A stretch of 64,000 bases of DNA, from contig NZ_SJSL01000001.1 of the NCBI RefSeq assembly GCF_004331695.1, forward strand, positions 434,001-498,000. The letters run 5' to 3'. The notes beneath the pieces were generated by a model. That model saw nothing but the letters and a program-made list of their open reading frames with translations. It made no database searches and was not told the origin of the DNA. Shown here piece by piece: positions 17,867 to 27,181 of the stretch; position 1 is the stretch's first letter; each line of letters starts with the position of its first letter. A program made the position numbers and the translations under genes. This DNA comes from Pedobacter psychroterrae (lineage in GTDB: Bacteria > Bacteroidota > Bacteroidia > Sphingobacteriales > Sphingobacteriaceae).

Positions 17867-19357
17867 TTATCTGCCTCCATAAACGATCTCATCGTTCGGT
17901 AATGGGAGCACAAAGATTTTGTTAGATGCCGGAATAATGGCTCCCGTTTGCCCCACAATACCTCTGTTTAGTCGTTTGTACATATAGAATAACTGACCTT
18001 CTGCCAGCGTTTCCTTACGCACTTCCTTGAGGAGTTCTTTCGTAAATTCCTCTTCATTTCCCAACGGCAGTTTGTCATCAATCTGCCTGGCGGAACGTAC
18101 CTGGTTCAGGTAAGCATAAGCCCTGGTTGGATCAGTAGGGAAAAGCGCTTCTGCTCCGATATAGTACATTTCAGAAAGACGTATAGCAGGTGCCATCAGG
18201 TAATGAAGATTGGCATCAACACCTTCGTCAATAGCATTTCTACGATATTTTACAATTTCATAAAAAGCCGAACTCTGTGTTGAACTACGGGAAATGAAAT
18301 ATTTATACCGCGCATCAAATGCTCCTGAAGTCAATTTTTCATAGATGTAGTCTGCGGCGTCGGTAATCAGGTACAAGCCATTTGTGCCGGGTTGGAACCA
18401 ATGCGACTTAATGTTTTCGGCCATTGATGGAATATACCAGCCAAATACCAGCTCCTTGTAGAGGATCCTGTCTTTCTTAGATTCATCAAACGCTTCAAAA
18501 TCAGCTTTCGAAGTCCATGGGAACTTGTTGGAGGCAATTACTTCATTTGCATTCAGCAATGCATTTGCCTTGTCATTCTTATATAAATATACACGTGCCA
18601 ATGTTCCGCAAACTGCGAAGTAATTCATGCGGTGCCTTCTGTTTTGCAGAAAAAGCAATGGAGATTTCTCTTCCGTAGTTTTGGTGGTGTCCCTTACCGT
18701 CGGATAGCCCACCTTATAGTTAGCACTGCGGATCGGATCAACCTTCAATAATATTTTAGCCGCCTCCAGATCCTTGATAACAGAATCAATCACTCCTGAT
18801 ACCGTACTCATTGGTGTAGGATCTTTGCTGTATTTGGTAGCATAAGGAATGCCCTGAGCAGTAGCCCCGGTTAGATAAGAAGGTGCAAACAAGCGAAGTA
18901 AATCAAAATGCATATAAGCCCTCAATCCAAGTGCCTCACCTTTTACGATCTCATAGTTGATGCCGGTAAATACGTCTTTCCGAGCATCTACGTTGGTAAG
19001 CACCAGGTTACAATTGACAATGGAGGAATACAAACCTGCCCAGATCTTGTCCTTACGTTCCTTAAACTTTTTCTGCTCATAATTGTACAAGCTCGTTTGT
19101 CTATAATCCTGACCATCATCTCTCATAGAATAGTTCTGGGCAAGTGCCTCAGGCGTTCCAAAAGTCAGCTCCTTCCCATACATATCCTCCCCGTTGGCTT
19201 TGTTGTAGATTCCATTGATGGCCTCCATAAAACCCGTCTCAGTTGAAAACAATACAGGTTCCGCTATTTCAGATTCTGGCTGTACGTCCAGCCATTTCTT
19301 ACATGAACTGAATAATCCTGTGAAGAGAATCAAACCTATTAATAATATTTTGTTCAT
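17867..19357 (-). CDS. SusD/RagB family nutrient-binding lipoprotein
   Basis: A 496-residue SusD protein with signal MNKILLIGLILFTGLFSSC (lipobox FSSC). The mature protein starts KKWLDVQPESEI, the usual SusD opening, and keeps the TPR-like helical plan with ALGLRAYMHFDLLRLFAP at about 127-144 and the C-terminal block ELLKEVRKETLAEGQLFYMYKRLNR. It partners the STN-type SusC directly upstream (34 bases). Together they take up a nutrient whose binding probably triggers the sigma/FecR cascade. Downstream genes are the DUF4843 and PKD-like lipoproteins. No polysaccharide-degrading enzyme sits in this unit, so the substrate is not necessarily a glycan; peptides or a metal chelate are equally possible. 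Confidence 0.93.
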   Translation of the reverse strand: MNKILLIGLILFTGLFSSCKKWLDVQPESEIAEPVLFSTETGFMEAINGIYNKANGEDMYGKELTFGTPEALAQNYSMRDDGQDYRQTSLYNYEQKKFKERKDKIWAGLYSSIVNCNLVLTNVDARKDVFTGINYEIVKGEALGLRAYMHFDLLRLFAPSYLTGATAQGIPYATKYSKDPTPMSTVSGVIDSVIKDLEAAKILLKVDPIRSANYKVGYPTVRDTTKTTEEKSPLLFLQNRRHRMNYFAVCGTLARVYLYKNDKANALLNANEVIASNKFPWTSKADFEAFDESKKDRILYKELVFGWYIPSMAENIKSHWFQPGTNGLYLITDAADYIYEKLTSGAFDARYKYFISRSSTQSSAFYEIVKYRRNAIDEGVDANLHYLMAPAIRLSEMYYIGAEALFPTDPTRAYAYLNQVRSARQIDDKLPLGNEEEFTKELLKEVRKETLAEGQLFYMYKRLNRGIVGQTGAIIPASNKIFVLPLPNDEIVYGGR

Positions 19358-19391
19358 ATTCTTATATTTTAATATCTATATAATTAATGCC

Positions 19392-22300
19392 TTAAAAACC
19401 AGCCCTTATCCCAAATGTGATACTTCTGGCAAAAGGATAATCGATCCCTCTTTCTTCTTTGATAGACGACCAGCGGACCACATCATTGGCCGTAAGCGTG
19501 AAGTCCAGATTGTTCATCCTAAGTCTCCTCGCATATTTTTGGTCAAGATTAAAACTCAACTGCACTGTTTCCAGGTTTACTAAGTTATCATCCTGAATAA
19601 ATCTTGAGTTCACTTCCGTTTCACCAATATCTGATATGTTCTTATAGAAGGTACGGTCTCCGGATTCTCTCCATTTGCCCTCAAACACACGTCTGTCCAC
19701 ATTATATCTTGGATCGGCATTTTCTACCCGCTGTACCAAAGTCAGGTTATAGTCTTCTCCGCCAAATTTAGTCCTGAAGTTGGTAAACAGACCCCAACTT
19801 TTATACCTGAATGATCCACCAAAAGATCCTTCCAATCTAGGATCAGGATTTCCGATCGGTACATAATCCCGCTTGTCATAATCATAGGTAAGCGTTCCGT
19901 CCAGCTTTCTGTAAAGTTCGCGGCCGTTTTCAGGATCAATACCCAGAGACGGAACTCCATAAATGGTATTAATAGATTGCCCTTCCCTGTACCTCAACAA
20001 AGGTATACCTTTGTAACCACCCTCACTTTCGGGTTTTGACTGCTCTTCATCCGCCTTGTCTTCATACTTTTTCAATGCATTGGATATCCTCAGGATCTTA
20101 TTCCTGTTGGTCACAAAAGCACCTCTGAAACTCAACGAAATATCATTGGTGCGAATGGCTTCCCAGGATAAATTTAATTCTGCCCCTTTGTTTTCCATAT
20201 CACCTAAGTTCTCTTTGTATGAAAGGAAACCGGTAGAAGGCGGAAGGGTAATACTAGCCAGGATATCTTTGGTAAACTTCCTGTAGATTCTCGGCTCTAT
20301 CTTCAATCTGTCTTTGAATAAGGAAAGGTCAATACTGAAGTCAACCATACGGGTCTTTTGCCACGATAGGTTCTGGTTACCGTAGTTATTCACGATTGCG
20401 CCGATCCCTGACGAATACCAATTGCCGGTATTGTACTGATAAGTAGTCCTGGACAAGTAAGGGTCGAATTCTACCGATCCGGTAAGCCCTGTAGTAGCCT
20501 TTAAACGCAACTGACTGATAACAGGATGATCTTTCAAAAATTCTTCCTGATGCACATTCCAGCCTATACCTGCCGACCAGAAAGGGGCCAGTCTGTTCTC
20601 TACCCCAAATTTAGAAGACCCGTCTATTCTTACCGATGCATCCAGCAAATACCGGTTTTTGAAAGAGTAGTTGGCCATAACCGCAGAGCCAAATAATCTG
20701 GATTGTTTATATGAGCTGTTAGGTTTACCTTCTTCTGCATAACCTTTGGCAAAGCCGATACTGGTAAAACGGTCGTTGGCAAAGCCAATGGCAGTAAAAT
20801 CACGTGAATCATTGATCTCCTCAATCACGTTGATCAACCCGGTAACGTTGAAAAAGCTACCACCAAGCTGTTTCAGCCAGGTTAACCTGACGTTTCCATC
20901 CCAGCGGGTTTCTTTTCGCTGGCCGCTATAATATTCCCCTTTTTCATCGATCTTCTCGGTCTCATATTCATAATATTTACTGTTATTAGGCGACGTGAAC
21001 CTGTCATCCGTAAACGAACGGCTCGTCAAACTCATTTGCCCCCTCAAACTTAAATCTTTTGTGATCTGCAGGTCGGCAGAAAGGTTATCTATAATCTCCG
21101 AATATGCATTTTTATTGAAGCTGCTCAATTGCGCATCATACAGCGGATTGTATACATAGTCATATGACCTGTCTTGTTTTTGCCATGCGTCAATAATCTG
21201 AACATATCTGCCATTGGCATCCATCATCGGGTAATATGGATTCATCCGCACATAGTTTTTAAAGTCACCGTATGGAGATTCCGTAGCGTTTACCTGCATT
21301 ACTGTAAGCTCATTTCTAAACTGTAATTTCTTCAGGTTGTAGATAAAATTCATTCCGCCTGAAAACTGATCCCTGCTGGAACCTTTCATTACGCCAGGTC
21401 TGGTTTGATAGCGCAAGTCTACTCCATAGCGAAACGCCTCAGAACCGCCATCTACATTCACCGCGTGTTTATTTCCTGCAGTGGTACGTACCGGTTGTGA
21501 CAACCAATAGGTGTTCACTCCCCCCACCACATTGGCATAATTGTGATAATATAACTCATCCAGATAATCCTGAGACATGCTCTGCTTCCCACCATCATAT
21601 ATTAAGGCGAGCTTCTCATACTCCATCTTCTCTTTGGCATTCAGTACCTGGTAATCTGACAGATCAGCCCCCGTTACATTCAGTTCGTAGTTATAATCTA
21701 CCCGCAGCTTCCCTGCTTTTGGTGCCCTGGTAGTAATCACCAACACACCATTTGCTCCACGTGAACCATAAATGGCGGTAGACGCTGCATCTTTTAATAG
21801 CGTTACGGATTCTATCCTGTTTACATCCAGGTCAAATACCTTCTGCGCATTGACCTCATATCCATCCATGATAAATACAGGCGTATTAGCACCACTGGTA
21901 AAATTATCTCGTCTCAGTACCTCCCCATCGCCACTTGGCAAAGCCGAAGAACCCCTTACATTGATAGAAGGTATCCTGTTTGGGTTTGAACCCGCCAGGT
22001 TATTCTGCATGAGCCTGAAAGATGGGTCATACGCCCCAATACTGGCCAATATATTTTGCGGGTTGATCATTTTCAATTGCGCACCAGTCATGGTAATCGC
22101 ATTACCTGTAAAGCTTTCCTTTTTAATTGTCTGATAACCTGTTACCACAACAGCATCAATCGTATTCACCTCAGTTTCCAACCTGACTACCAATGGCTTG
22201 CCATCTGCTACGGTGATCTCCTTGGTTTTAAAACCGATATAGGTAAATACCAATATGTCTCCCACCTGGGCAGTCACCTTGAATTCCCCGTTTTGGTTGG

Positions 22301-22796
22301 TCTGTCCCCTTAGCAGTTTGTCCGCTTTAATGGCAATGTTCACTCCGGGAACGGGCTGGTCAGTGTCGTTATCTATTACCTTACCGGTTATCTCCAGATA
22401 CCTGACTGCATTCCCGTCCACAGCCTGACTTGAGGGCAACTTCCTGATCACAATAGTTTTGTCAACGATATTGTAGGTAAGGTTCTGTTGGGCCAGACAG
22501 GCCTTCAAAGCTTCTTCCAGGGGAACATTTTTAAATTCAACATTCAAAGTCTGGTCAGTAAGACTAACCTTGCCGTTGTAAAAAAACAGGTATCCTGTCT
22601 GCTTTTTGATATCCTTAAATACGGTTTCAAGCGTCGTATTCTTTCTGGAAATAGTGACACTCTGAGAGTAGCTTGCGGCAGATAAATGTAATGTGCCAAT
22701 CAGTAATAAAATAGCAGTTAATTTCATCACTCTTAATAATTTACACTTTACCCTCTGTATTGAAAATACAGGGTTGTAAAGAAAAGTTAATTTCAT
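19392..22796 (-). CDS. STN-domain SusC/RagA family TonB-linked transducer
   Basis: A 1134-residue outer membrane transducer. A long pre-signal (about 23 residues) precedes the hydrophobic signal MKLTAILLLIGTLHLSAASYSQ, as is usual for STN-type SusC proteins in Sphingobacteriaceae. Then come an STN (secretin/TonB N-terminal) domain at about 48-118, a carboxypeptidase-D-like domain (135-208), a TonB-box region (IDAVVVTGYQ, 213-222), the plug with LLKDAASTAIYGSRGANG, and the barrel. The STN domain is the part that contacts the FecR anti-sigma factor in the periplasm, so this SusC both imports substrate and reports its presence. It lies between fecR and susD, which fits that role. Confidence 0.95.
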   Translation of the reverse strand: MKLTFLYNPVFSIQRVKCKLLRVMKLTAILLLIGTLHLSAASYSQSVTISRKNTTLETVFKDIKKQTGYLFFYNGKVSLTDQTLNVEFKNVPLEEALKACLAQQNLTYNIVDKTIVIRKLPSSQAVDGNAVRYLEITGKVIDNDTDQPVPGVNIAIKADKLLRGQTNQNGEFKVTAQVGDILVFTYIGFKTKEITVADGKPLVVRLETEVNTIDAVVVTGYQTIKKESFTGNAITMTGAQLKMINPQNILASIGAYDPSFRLMQNNLAGSNPNRIPSINVRGSSALPSGDGEVLRRDNFTSGANTPVFIMDGYEVNAQKVFDLDVNRIESVTLLKDAASTAIYGSRGANGVLVITTRAPKAGKLRVDYNYELNVTGADLSDYQVLNAKEKMEYEKLALIYDGGKQSMSQDYLDELYYHNYANVVGGVNTYWLSQPVRTTAGNKHAVNVDGGSEAFRYGVDLRYQTRPGVMKGSSRDQFSGGMNFIYNLKKLQFRNELTVMQVNATESPYGDFKNYVRMNPYYPMMDANGRYVQIIDAWQKQDRSYDYVYNPLYDAQLSSFNKNAYSEIIDNLSADLQITKDLSLRGQMSLTSRSFTDDRFTSPNNSKYYEYETEKIDEKGEYYSGQRKETRWDGNVRLTWLKQLGGSFFNVTGLINVIEEINDSRDFTAIGFANDRFTSIGFAKGYAEEGKPNSSYKQSRLFGSAVMANYSFKNRYLLDASVRIDGSSKFGVENRLAPFWSAGIGWNVHQEEFLKDHPVISQLRLKATTGLTGSVEFDPYLSRTTYQYNTGNWYSSGIGAIVNNYGNQNLSWQKTRMVDFSIDLSLFKDRLKIEPRIYRKFTKDILASITLPPSTGFLSYKENLGDMENKGAELNLSWEAIRTNDISLSFRGAFVTNRNKILRISNALKKYEDKADEEQSKPESEGGYKGIPLLRYREGQSINTIYGVPSLGIDPENGRELYRKLDGTLTYDYDKRDYVPIGNPDPRLEGSFGGSFRYKSWGLFTNFRTKFGGEDYNLTLVQRVENADPRYNVDRRVFEGKWRESGDRTFYKNISDIGETEVNSRFIQDDNLVNLETVQLSFNLDQKYARRLRMNNLDFTLTANDVVRWSSIKEERGIDYPFARSITFGIRAGF

Positions 22797-22865
22797 ACTT
22801 TTGAGTAGGATTAGGTTTAAAAATATGCAGCTCAGTTTTCTACGGCTTGCTGCTGACCTTCTTGG

Positions 22866-22897
22866 GCCGGGAGTGGTGAGACACTTCCGGCTTTTTT
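22866..22897. other. Stem-loop in the fecR-susC spacer
   Basis: Ten bases at 22866-22875 pair with 22882-22891 with one mismatch that becomes a G-U pair in RNA; the loop is six bases. On the plus strand it is followed by six T residues. On the coding (minus) strand the T-run is absent after the stem, so it may be an attenuator or an mRNA-processing/stabilising hairpin separating fecR from the more highly expressed susC, not a normal terminator. Confidence 0.45.
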
Positions 22898-22967
22898 ATG
22901 ATTCTTTCTTTACGTGTCTGGTAGCTTTCTTATCATGGTGGTTTGGTTTAGTTGTTGAAAATTTATG

Positions 22968-24164
22968 TTAGTTGATTTTATTTGAACTGGATTTGGACGA
23001 AGTGGACGGCACATAAGACACTTTCACTGTTTTTCCTTTTATTTCTAGATGTATATTGTTCAGCTCCAGGATCCTGGCAACTTCCGACAAATTGCTCTGC
23101 CTGGATATCTCACCAAAAAAGCGCTCGTCAGGAAACGCTCCCGAATATTCAATTGCTACGTCATACCATTTCGATATCTTTCTCATCACAGACTTCACAT
23201 CATCCTGTTCAAAAGATAGGATGCCATTCTTCCAGGCTATTTCTTTTTCTACGTCAACGTAGCTCTTTGAAATGTTCCGGGTGCCATCTCTTCCAGTCAC
23301 ACTTTGCTGACCCGGAACCAGAAGCGTAGCATACTGACCTGCAGAAACCTTTACAGAACCCTCTACCAGCGTTGTTTTTATACGCTGCTCATCATCATAC
23401 GCATTGATATTAAAATGTGTGCCCAATACCTCAACTGACTGTATACCGGAATTAACAATAAACCGTTTCTTATTATCTTTGGCTACTTCAAAATATGCTT
23501 CACCATCGAGTTTAACCTCACGTTCAGACCCAATAAAGGCAGTTGGAAATGTAAGAGACGAAGCTGAATTAAGTATCACCTTTGTACCATCCGGAAGAAT
23601 CACCTCATATTTCCCTCCATTTGGAGTGGATATCGTATTCACCATGATACCGGCAGGTTCTGTGCTTTCGTCGGTAGCAATTACTGAATAGATGATCTTG
23701 CCATCCGCCAGTTTAGTGATGATCACCCCGGCCTGCAGGGCAAGATTGCCTTGTTCGGCCTCTGTGAGGCTTATCTTTTTACCATCCGCTAGTGTCAGGG
23801 TCGCCTTATTTCCACCTGGCGCCACATCATTGGCGTATTGCTCATTCACTCCATGTGAGGGATTGGAACTGATGTAGATCAGCAATGCCGCGCTCAATGT
23901 GATCAAAGCGATGGCAGCTGCAATACCAGTCCAAAGCCCAATCCGTATTTTACGAGCAACTGGTGCCAGACCTGCCTGTTTCATCGTTGCCCGCCAGATT
24001 TCTGACTTCAGCATTAAAAACTTATGGTCTTCTTCCGTAAAAGCAGACTGCTGTGATTCATGCAGAAACCAGTTGTCCAGCATGGCTTTTTCCTCAGTAC
24101 TTGCTGAGCCACTGTCATACTTTTGAATTAATTCTTCTGCCTGTTTTCTATTCATGGTCTTCAT
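22968..24164 (-). CDS. FecR family anti-sigma factor
   Basis: A 398-residue inner-membrane regulator. Residues 1-75 are a cytoplasmic anti-sigma region, a single transmembrane helix spans about 76-98 (GLWTGIAAAIALITLSAALLI), and the periplasmic part has the FecR domain (about 175-270, with the block SASSLTFPTAFIGSEREVKLDGEAYFEV) and a C-terminal DUF4974 domain (about 315-385). In this family the periplasmic part receives the signal from the STN domain of a SusC transducer and releases or activates the ECF sigma factor. Its gene lies 100 bases after the sigma gene and 171 bases before susC, the standard order. Confidence 0.93.
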   Translation of the reverse strand: MKTMNRKQAEELIQKYDSGSASTEEKAMLDNWFLHESQQSAFTEEDHKFLMLKSEIWRATMKQAGLAPVARKIRIGLWTGIAAAIALITLSAALLIYISSNPSHGVNEQYANDVAPGGNKATLTLADGKKISLTEAEQGNLALQAGVIITKLADGKIIYSVIATDESTEPAGIMVNTISTPNGGKYEVILPDGTKVILNSASSLTFPTAFIGSEREVKLDGEAYFEVAKDNKKRFIVNSGIQSVEVLGTHFNINAYDDEQRIKTTLVEGSVKVSAGQYATLLVPGQQSVTGRDGTRNISKSYVDVEKEIAWKNGILSFEQDDVKSVMRKISKWYDVAIEYSGAFPDERFFGEISRQSNLSEVARILELNNIHLEIKGKTVKVSYVPSTSSKSSSNKIN

Positions 24165-24264
24165 TAGACACCTAATTTAAATACAGAACAGGTCAAACGG
24201 TCTTAGGGGGTAGATGATATTAAAATATTTTTAACAAACTGTTATATTTTAACAAAAAAAACGT

Positions 24265-24846
24265 TTAACGCATAAAAAGCAATACAAAAAGACCGGCTTC
24301 CAGCGCTCTGATTTTTGGTTTTAGAATTTTTAAGGCATTCTGGACTTGCTTTTTTACAGTTTGATCTGAAATATTCAGTTTTTCCGCAATTTCCCTGTGC
24401 GATAGGTTCTCTTTACGACTCAATTCAAAGATTTCTTTCATTTTAGGGGGTAGATTTTGTATCTCAGCCTCCACAATGGCCAATATTTCTTTTTCATCCA
24501 GCAAGGAAGCATCGTTAACCGTATCTGAAAAGAAAGCAGCTACTGAATTTAAATAATCATTTCGCACCTTTTTTTGCGCTATCAGATTGAATACTTTATT
24601 CCGGACCGCGATATAGAGGTGGCCAGACAGTTTTGCTTCCAGGTTGAGCGATGCCGACTTAAGCCATAGATTACTGAATATATCCTGAACAACATCTTTG
24701 GCGTTCTCTTCGTCTTTGAGCAACCTGAACGCATGGTAGTACATTTCAGCCCAATAACGGCTGTAGGCTTCCGTAAAGGCAAGGCGATCCCCCTGCTTTA
24801 ATAAAACAGTCAGTTCCTGGTCACTAAATTTGCTATAAACAGACAT
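24265..24846 (-). CDS. ECF RNA polymerase sigma-70 factor (Bacteroidetes family 1)
   Basis: A 193-residue sigma factor with region 2 at about 25-95 (EENAKDVVQDIFSNLW) and region 4 at about 125-180 with the helix-turn-helix SHREIAEKLNISDQTVKKQV. It has no other domain. It would direct transcription of the FecR-SusC-SusD unit downstream once released by FecR. The C-terminal tail (AGLFVLLFMR) is unusually hydrophobic but short. No clear ECF promoter could be recognised upstream of it, so whether it is self-regulated cannot be told from this window. Confidence 0.93.
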   Translation of the reverse strand: MSVYSKFSDQELTVLLKQGDRLAFTEAYSRYWAEMYYHAFRLLKDEENAKDVVQDIFSNLWLKSASLNLEAKLSGHLYIAVRNKVFNLIAQKKVRNDYLNSVAAFFSDTVNDASLLDEKEILAIVEAEIQNLPPKMKEIFELSRKENLSHREIAEKLNISDQTVKKQVQNALKILKPKIRALEAGLFVLLFMR

Positions 24847-25047
24847 CTTCTTAATCCCCCAACCTGAATTGATCTGATTACGAAATTAAGGTTTTTATTC
24901 GGTAATAACCAGAGGAATGACTTCCATGACCCTAAACTGAGAGTCAAGTCAGTGTCTTGCTACAGTCAGTATGAAGACTATATACATTGAACCTAATCTC
25001 AGGGCTATTCAAAACAACAATTGCTACATTTTGCTGGTTAATTTGCA

Positions 25048-25055
25048 TAGCTTTG
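25048..25055 (+). promoter_or_regulatory. -7 box upstream of aminopeptidase P
   Basis: TAGCTTTG at 25048-25055 matches the Bacteroidota -7 consensus TAnnTTTG. The nearest upstream TTG (25021-25023) is 24 bases away, one base longer than usual. A start near 25062 would exclude the upstream ATG at 24971 and supports the ATG at 25082 as the real start. Confidence 0.45.
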
Positions 25056-25081
25056 TAATAAAAGAACTGATAATAGATACT

Positions 25082-26860
25082 ATGCTGACTTATACCGAAA
25101 AACTGGCTAAAATCCGTAGTCAAATGACAGCCGACAATGTACAGGCTTACATTATCCCATCGTCCGATCCACATACCAGTGAATACCTGCCAGACCATTA
25201 CAAGTGTATCCCCTTTGTTTCCGGCTTCACCGGATCGGCTGGCACGCTCGTAATTACACATGATTTTGCAGGGTTGTGGACAGATTTCAGGTATTTTGAA
25301 CAGGCTGCAGAACAGCTTGAAAATAGCGGTTCTGAACTGGTAAAACAAAAAATACAGCATGCACCAGAATATATACAGTGGCTAACTGAAAAGCTCCAAA
25401 AAGGCGACACTGTAGCCAGCGATGAAAAATTACTATCCGTTCTTTTGGGCGACTTACTTACGGAAAAGTTCGCTTTAAAAGGAATTGGTCTCTCTAACGA
25501 GGATTATTTAACAGCTATATGGGAAGACCGACCTGCACTACCGGCCGAGGCGGCATTTTTAGTGGATGAGGAGCAGATAGGAGAAACCGTAAACAGCAAA
25601 TTAATATCCGTAAGGGCTGATCTGCATAAGGCAGGGGCCGACTGCCACCTGATCTCATCATTAGATGATGTGGCATGGCTATTCAATATACGTGGTAAAG
25701 ATGTGAGCTATAACCCGGTAGTGTTAAGCTTTGCGCTGATCACCCAGGACCATGCGAAATTATTTATCAACCCGGATAAATTAACGCAAGCAGAAAAGGA
25801 GCAATTGCTGAAAAGCGGGGTCGAGATCTTTGACTATGAAGAAATTGAAGATGCATTAAGGCTTTTGCCTAAAAATAATGTGCTGCTGGTAGATCCAAAA
25901 AGAAATTGCTTTGCTTATACCAAACTATTGGCGCCAACGGTAAAAATCATTAAGGAAATCAATCCCTCTACCCGCCTTAAAGCGGTCAAGAATGCTACAG
26001 AGCTTCAAAATACGCGTACAGCAATGCTAAAAGATGGGGTTGCAATCACTCGTTTTTTAAAATGGCTGTCTGAAAATATTGGCAAAACTAAGATCAGCGA
26101 ACTTTCTGCTGCTGCACGACTACACGGGTACAGAGCAGCACAGGAAGGATTTATCGGAGATAGCTTTAATACCATCAGTGCCTATAAAGCGCATGGAGCA
26201 CTGCCCCACTATGGGGCATCAGAAGAAAGCAATGCTGAAGTAACAGCGGAAGGCTTATTTTTGGTGGATTCGGGAGGCCAGTATTTTTACGGGACTACAG
26301 ATATCACCCGCACCATACCCATGGGAAACAATACGGAAGAGGAAAGTACCGACTATACCCTGGTGTTGAAGGGGATGATCGATGGTTGTAAAGCAAGATT
26401 TCCAAAGGGAACCTGCGGATATCAGATAGATGCCATCACCCGCAAGCCTTTGTGGGAGCATGCCATCAATTACGGCCATGGGACTGGGCATGGGGTAGGT
26501 TATCTTTTAAACGTTCATGAAGGCCCGCAGGTATTCAATGCCACAGCCACTCCTGTTGCTATCGAGTTGGGCATGATCACATCTGTCGAGCCAGGCATAT
26601 ATCGCCCTGGCAAACATGGCATCAGGATAGAGAACCTGGTCAATACCATTCAGGATGTAAGCACTGAATTTAATGAGTTTTATGCTTTTGAATGTTTGAC
26701 CATAGCGCCTATCAGTACAAAAATCGTGAAGAAGGAATTGCTGGAAGCTTCGCAAATTAATTGGCTGAATGATTATAATGCGATGGTGTTTGATCGTTTG
26801 AGTCCCTTACTTACTGAAGATGAAGCAGCATTTCTAAAAGAAGAAACAAAGGCAATTTAA
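25082..26860 (+). CDS. Xaa-Pro aminopeptidase (aminopeptidase P, M24B family)
   Basis: A 592-residue cytosolic metallopeptidase that removes N-terminal residues preceding proline. Two creatinase-type N-terminal domains (about 5-300) precede the pita-bread catalytic domain, whose metal ligands are visible as Asp 396 (VDSGGQY), Asp 407 (TTDITRT), His 470 (GHGTGHGVG), Glu 503 (SVEPGIY) and Glu 517 (IRIENLV). The length fits the long eukaryote-like type of aminopeptidase P rather than the 440-residue E. coli type. An in-frame ATG at 24971 would add 37 residues of no recognisable kind; the ATG at 25082 follows the promoter box and gives the usual N-terminus. It is transcribed away from the sigma factor gene and ends convergent to the fucose operon. 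Confidence 0.93.
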   Translation: MLTYTEKLAKIRSQMTADNVQAYIIPSSDPHTSEYLPDHYKCIPFVSGFTGSAGTLVITHDFAGLWTDFRYFEQAAEQLENSGSELVKQKIQHAPEYIQWLTEKLQKGDTVASDEKLLSVLLGDLLTEKFALKGIGLSNEDYLTAIWEDRPALPAEAAFLVDEEQIGETVNSKLISVRADLHKAGADCHLISSLDDVAWLFNIRGKDVSYNPVVLSFALITQDHAKLFINPDKLTQAEKEQLLKSGVEIFDYEEIEDALRLLPKNNVLLVDPKRNCFAYTKLLAPTVKIIKEINPSTRLKAVKNATELQNTRTAMLKDGVAITRFLKWLSENIGKTKISELSAAARLHGYRAAQEGFIGDSFNTISAYKAHGALPHYGASEESNAEVTAEGLFLVDSGGQYFYGTTDITRTIPMGNNTEEESTDYTLVLKGMIDGCKARFPKGTCGYQIDAITRKPLWEHAINYGHGTGHGVGYLLNVHEGPQVFNATATPVAIELGMITSVEPGIYRPGKHGIRIENLVNTIQDVSTEFNEFYAFECLTIAPISTKIVKKELLEASQINWLNDYNAMVFDRLSPLLTEDEAAFLKEETKAI

Positions 26861-27181
26861 TCAAGCGGCTACTATTGGGGTATTTAGTAAAATTGAGCAT
26901 GCTCTTCGAAAGCTGCATCTGCTGAAGCTGCGCAACACCAGCGCTATGCTTTCTCTGATCAGCTGAATTTTACTAAACGCCCACTGGTGTGCCAGCAATT
27001 CTGAAAAATTTGAAGTAGAAAAGATAAGCCCCTTGCAAACAAAAATTAAAGGTGTTGCGAGAAGGCGTGGGAGATTGTGCCCTTCTTCAGGGTGCAAGGT
27101 CCGGCCTACGAGTAATGCTTTTAATTTTTGATAATTTATAAGACTAGCTAGCATAGAAATAACCAGAGCTTATCGAACGAA
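26861..27181. repeat. Structured inverted-repeat element in a convergent gap
   Basis: This 321-base gap between two convergent genes contains nested inverted repeats. A 12-base perfect arm at 26883-26894 (tttagtaaaatt) pairs with 26966-26977, and the pairing continues across one mismatch. An 11-base arm at 27040-27050 pairs with 27120-27130. Inside the latter, agaagg at 27060-27065 pairs with 27081-27086. Extra short stems occur within both. The minus strand is open for 97 codons here, but the peptide matches no family I know and is probably fortuitous. It is best read as a palindromic repeat unit or a structured RNA; it may also end transcription from both sides. Confidence 0.5.

Noticed and set aside
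24971..25081. Extended N-terminus of aminopeptidase P
   Set aside because: The extra 37 residues are not family-like and lie upstream of the -7 box at 25048-25055.
24944..25360. 138-codon minus-strand frame over the start of aminopeptidase P
   Set aside because: It is antisense to well-conserved aminopeptidase codons and looks compositionally random.
26861..27154. 97-codon minus-strand frame as a protein gene
   Set aside because: It runs straight through the inverted repeats, matches no family I know and has no operon logic beyond being downstream of the SDR. The DNA structure explains the region better.
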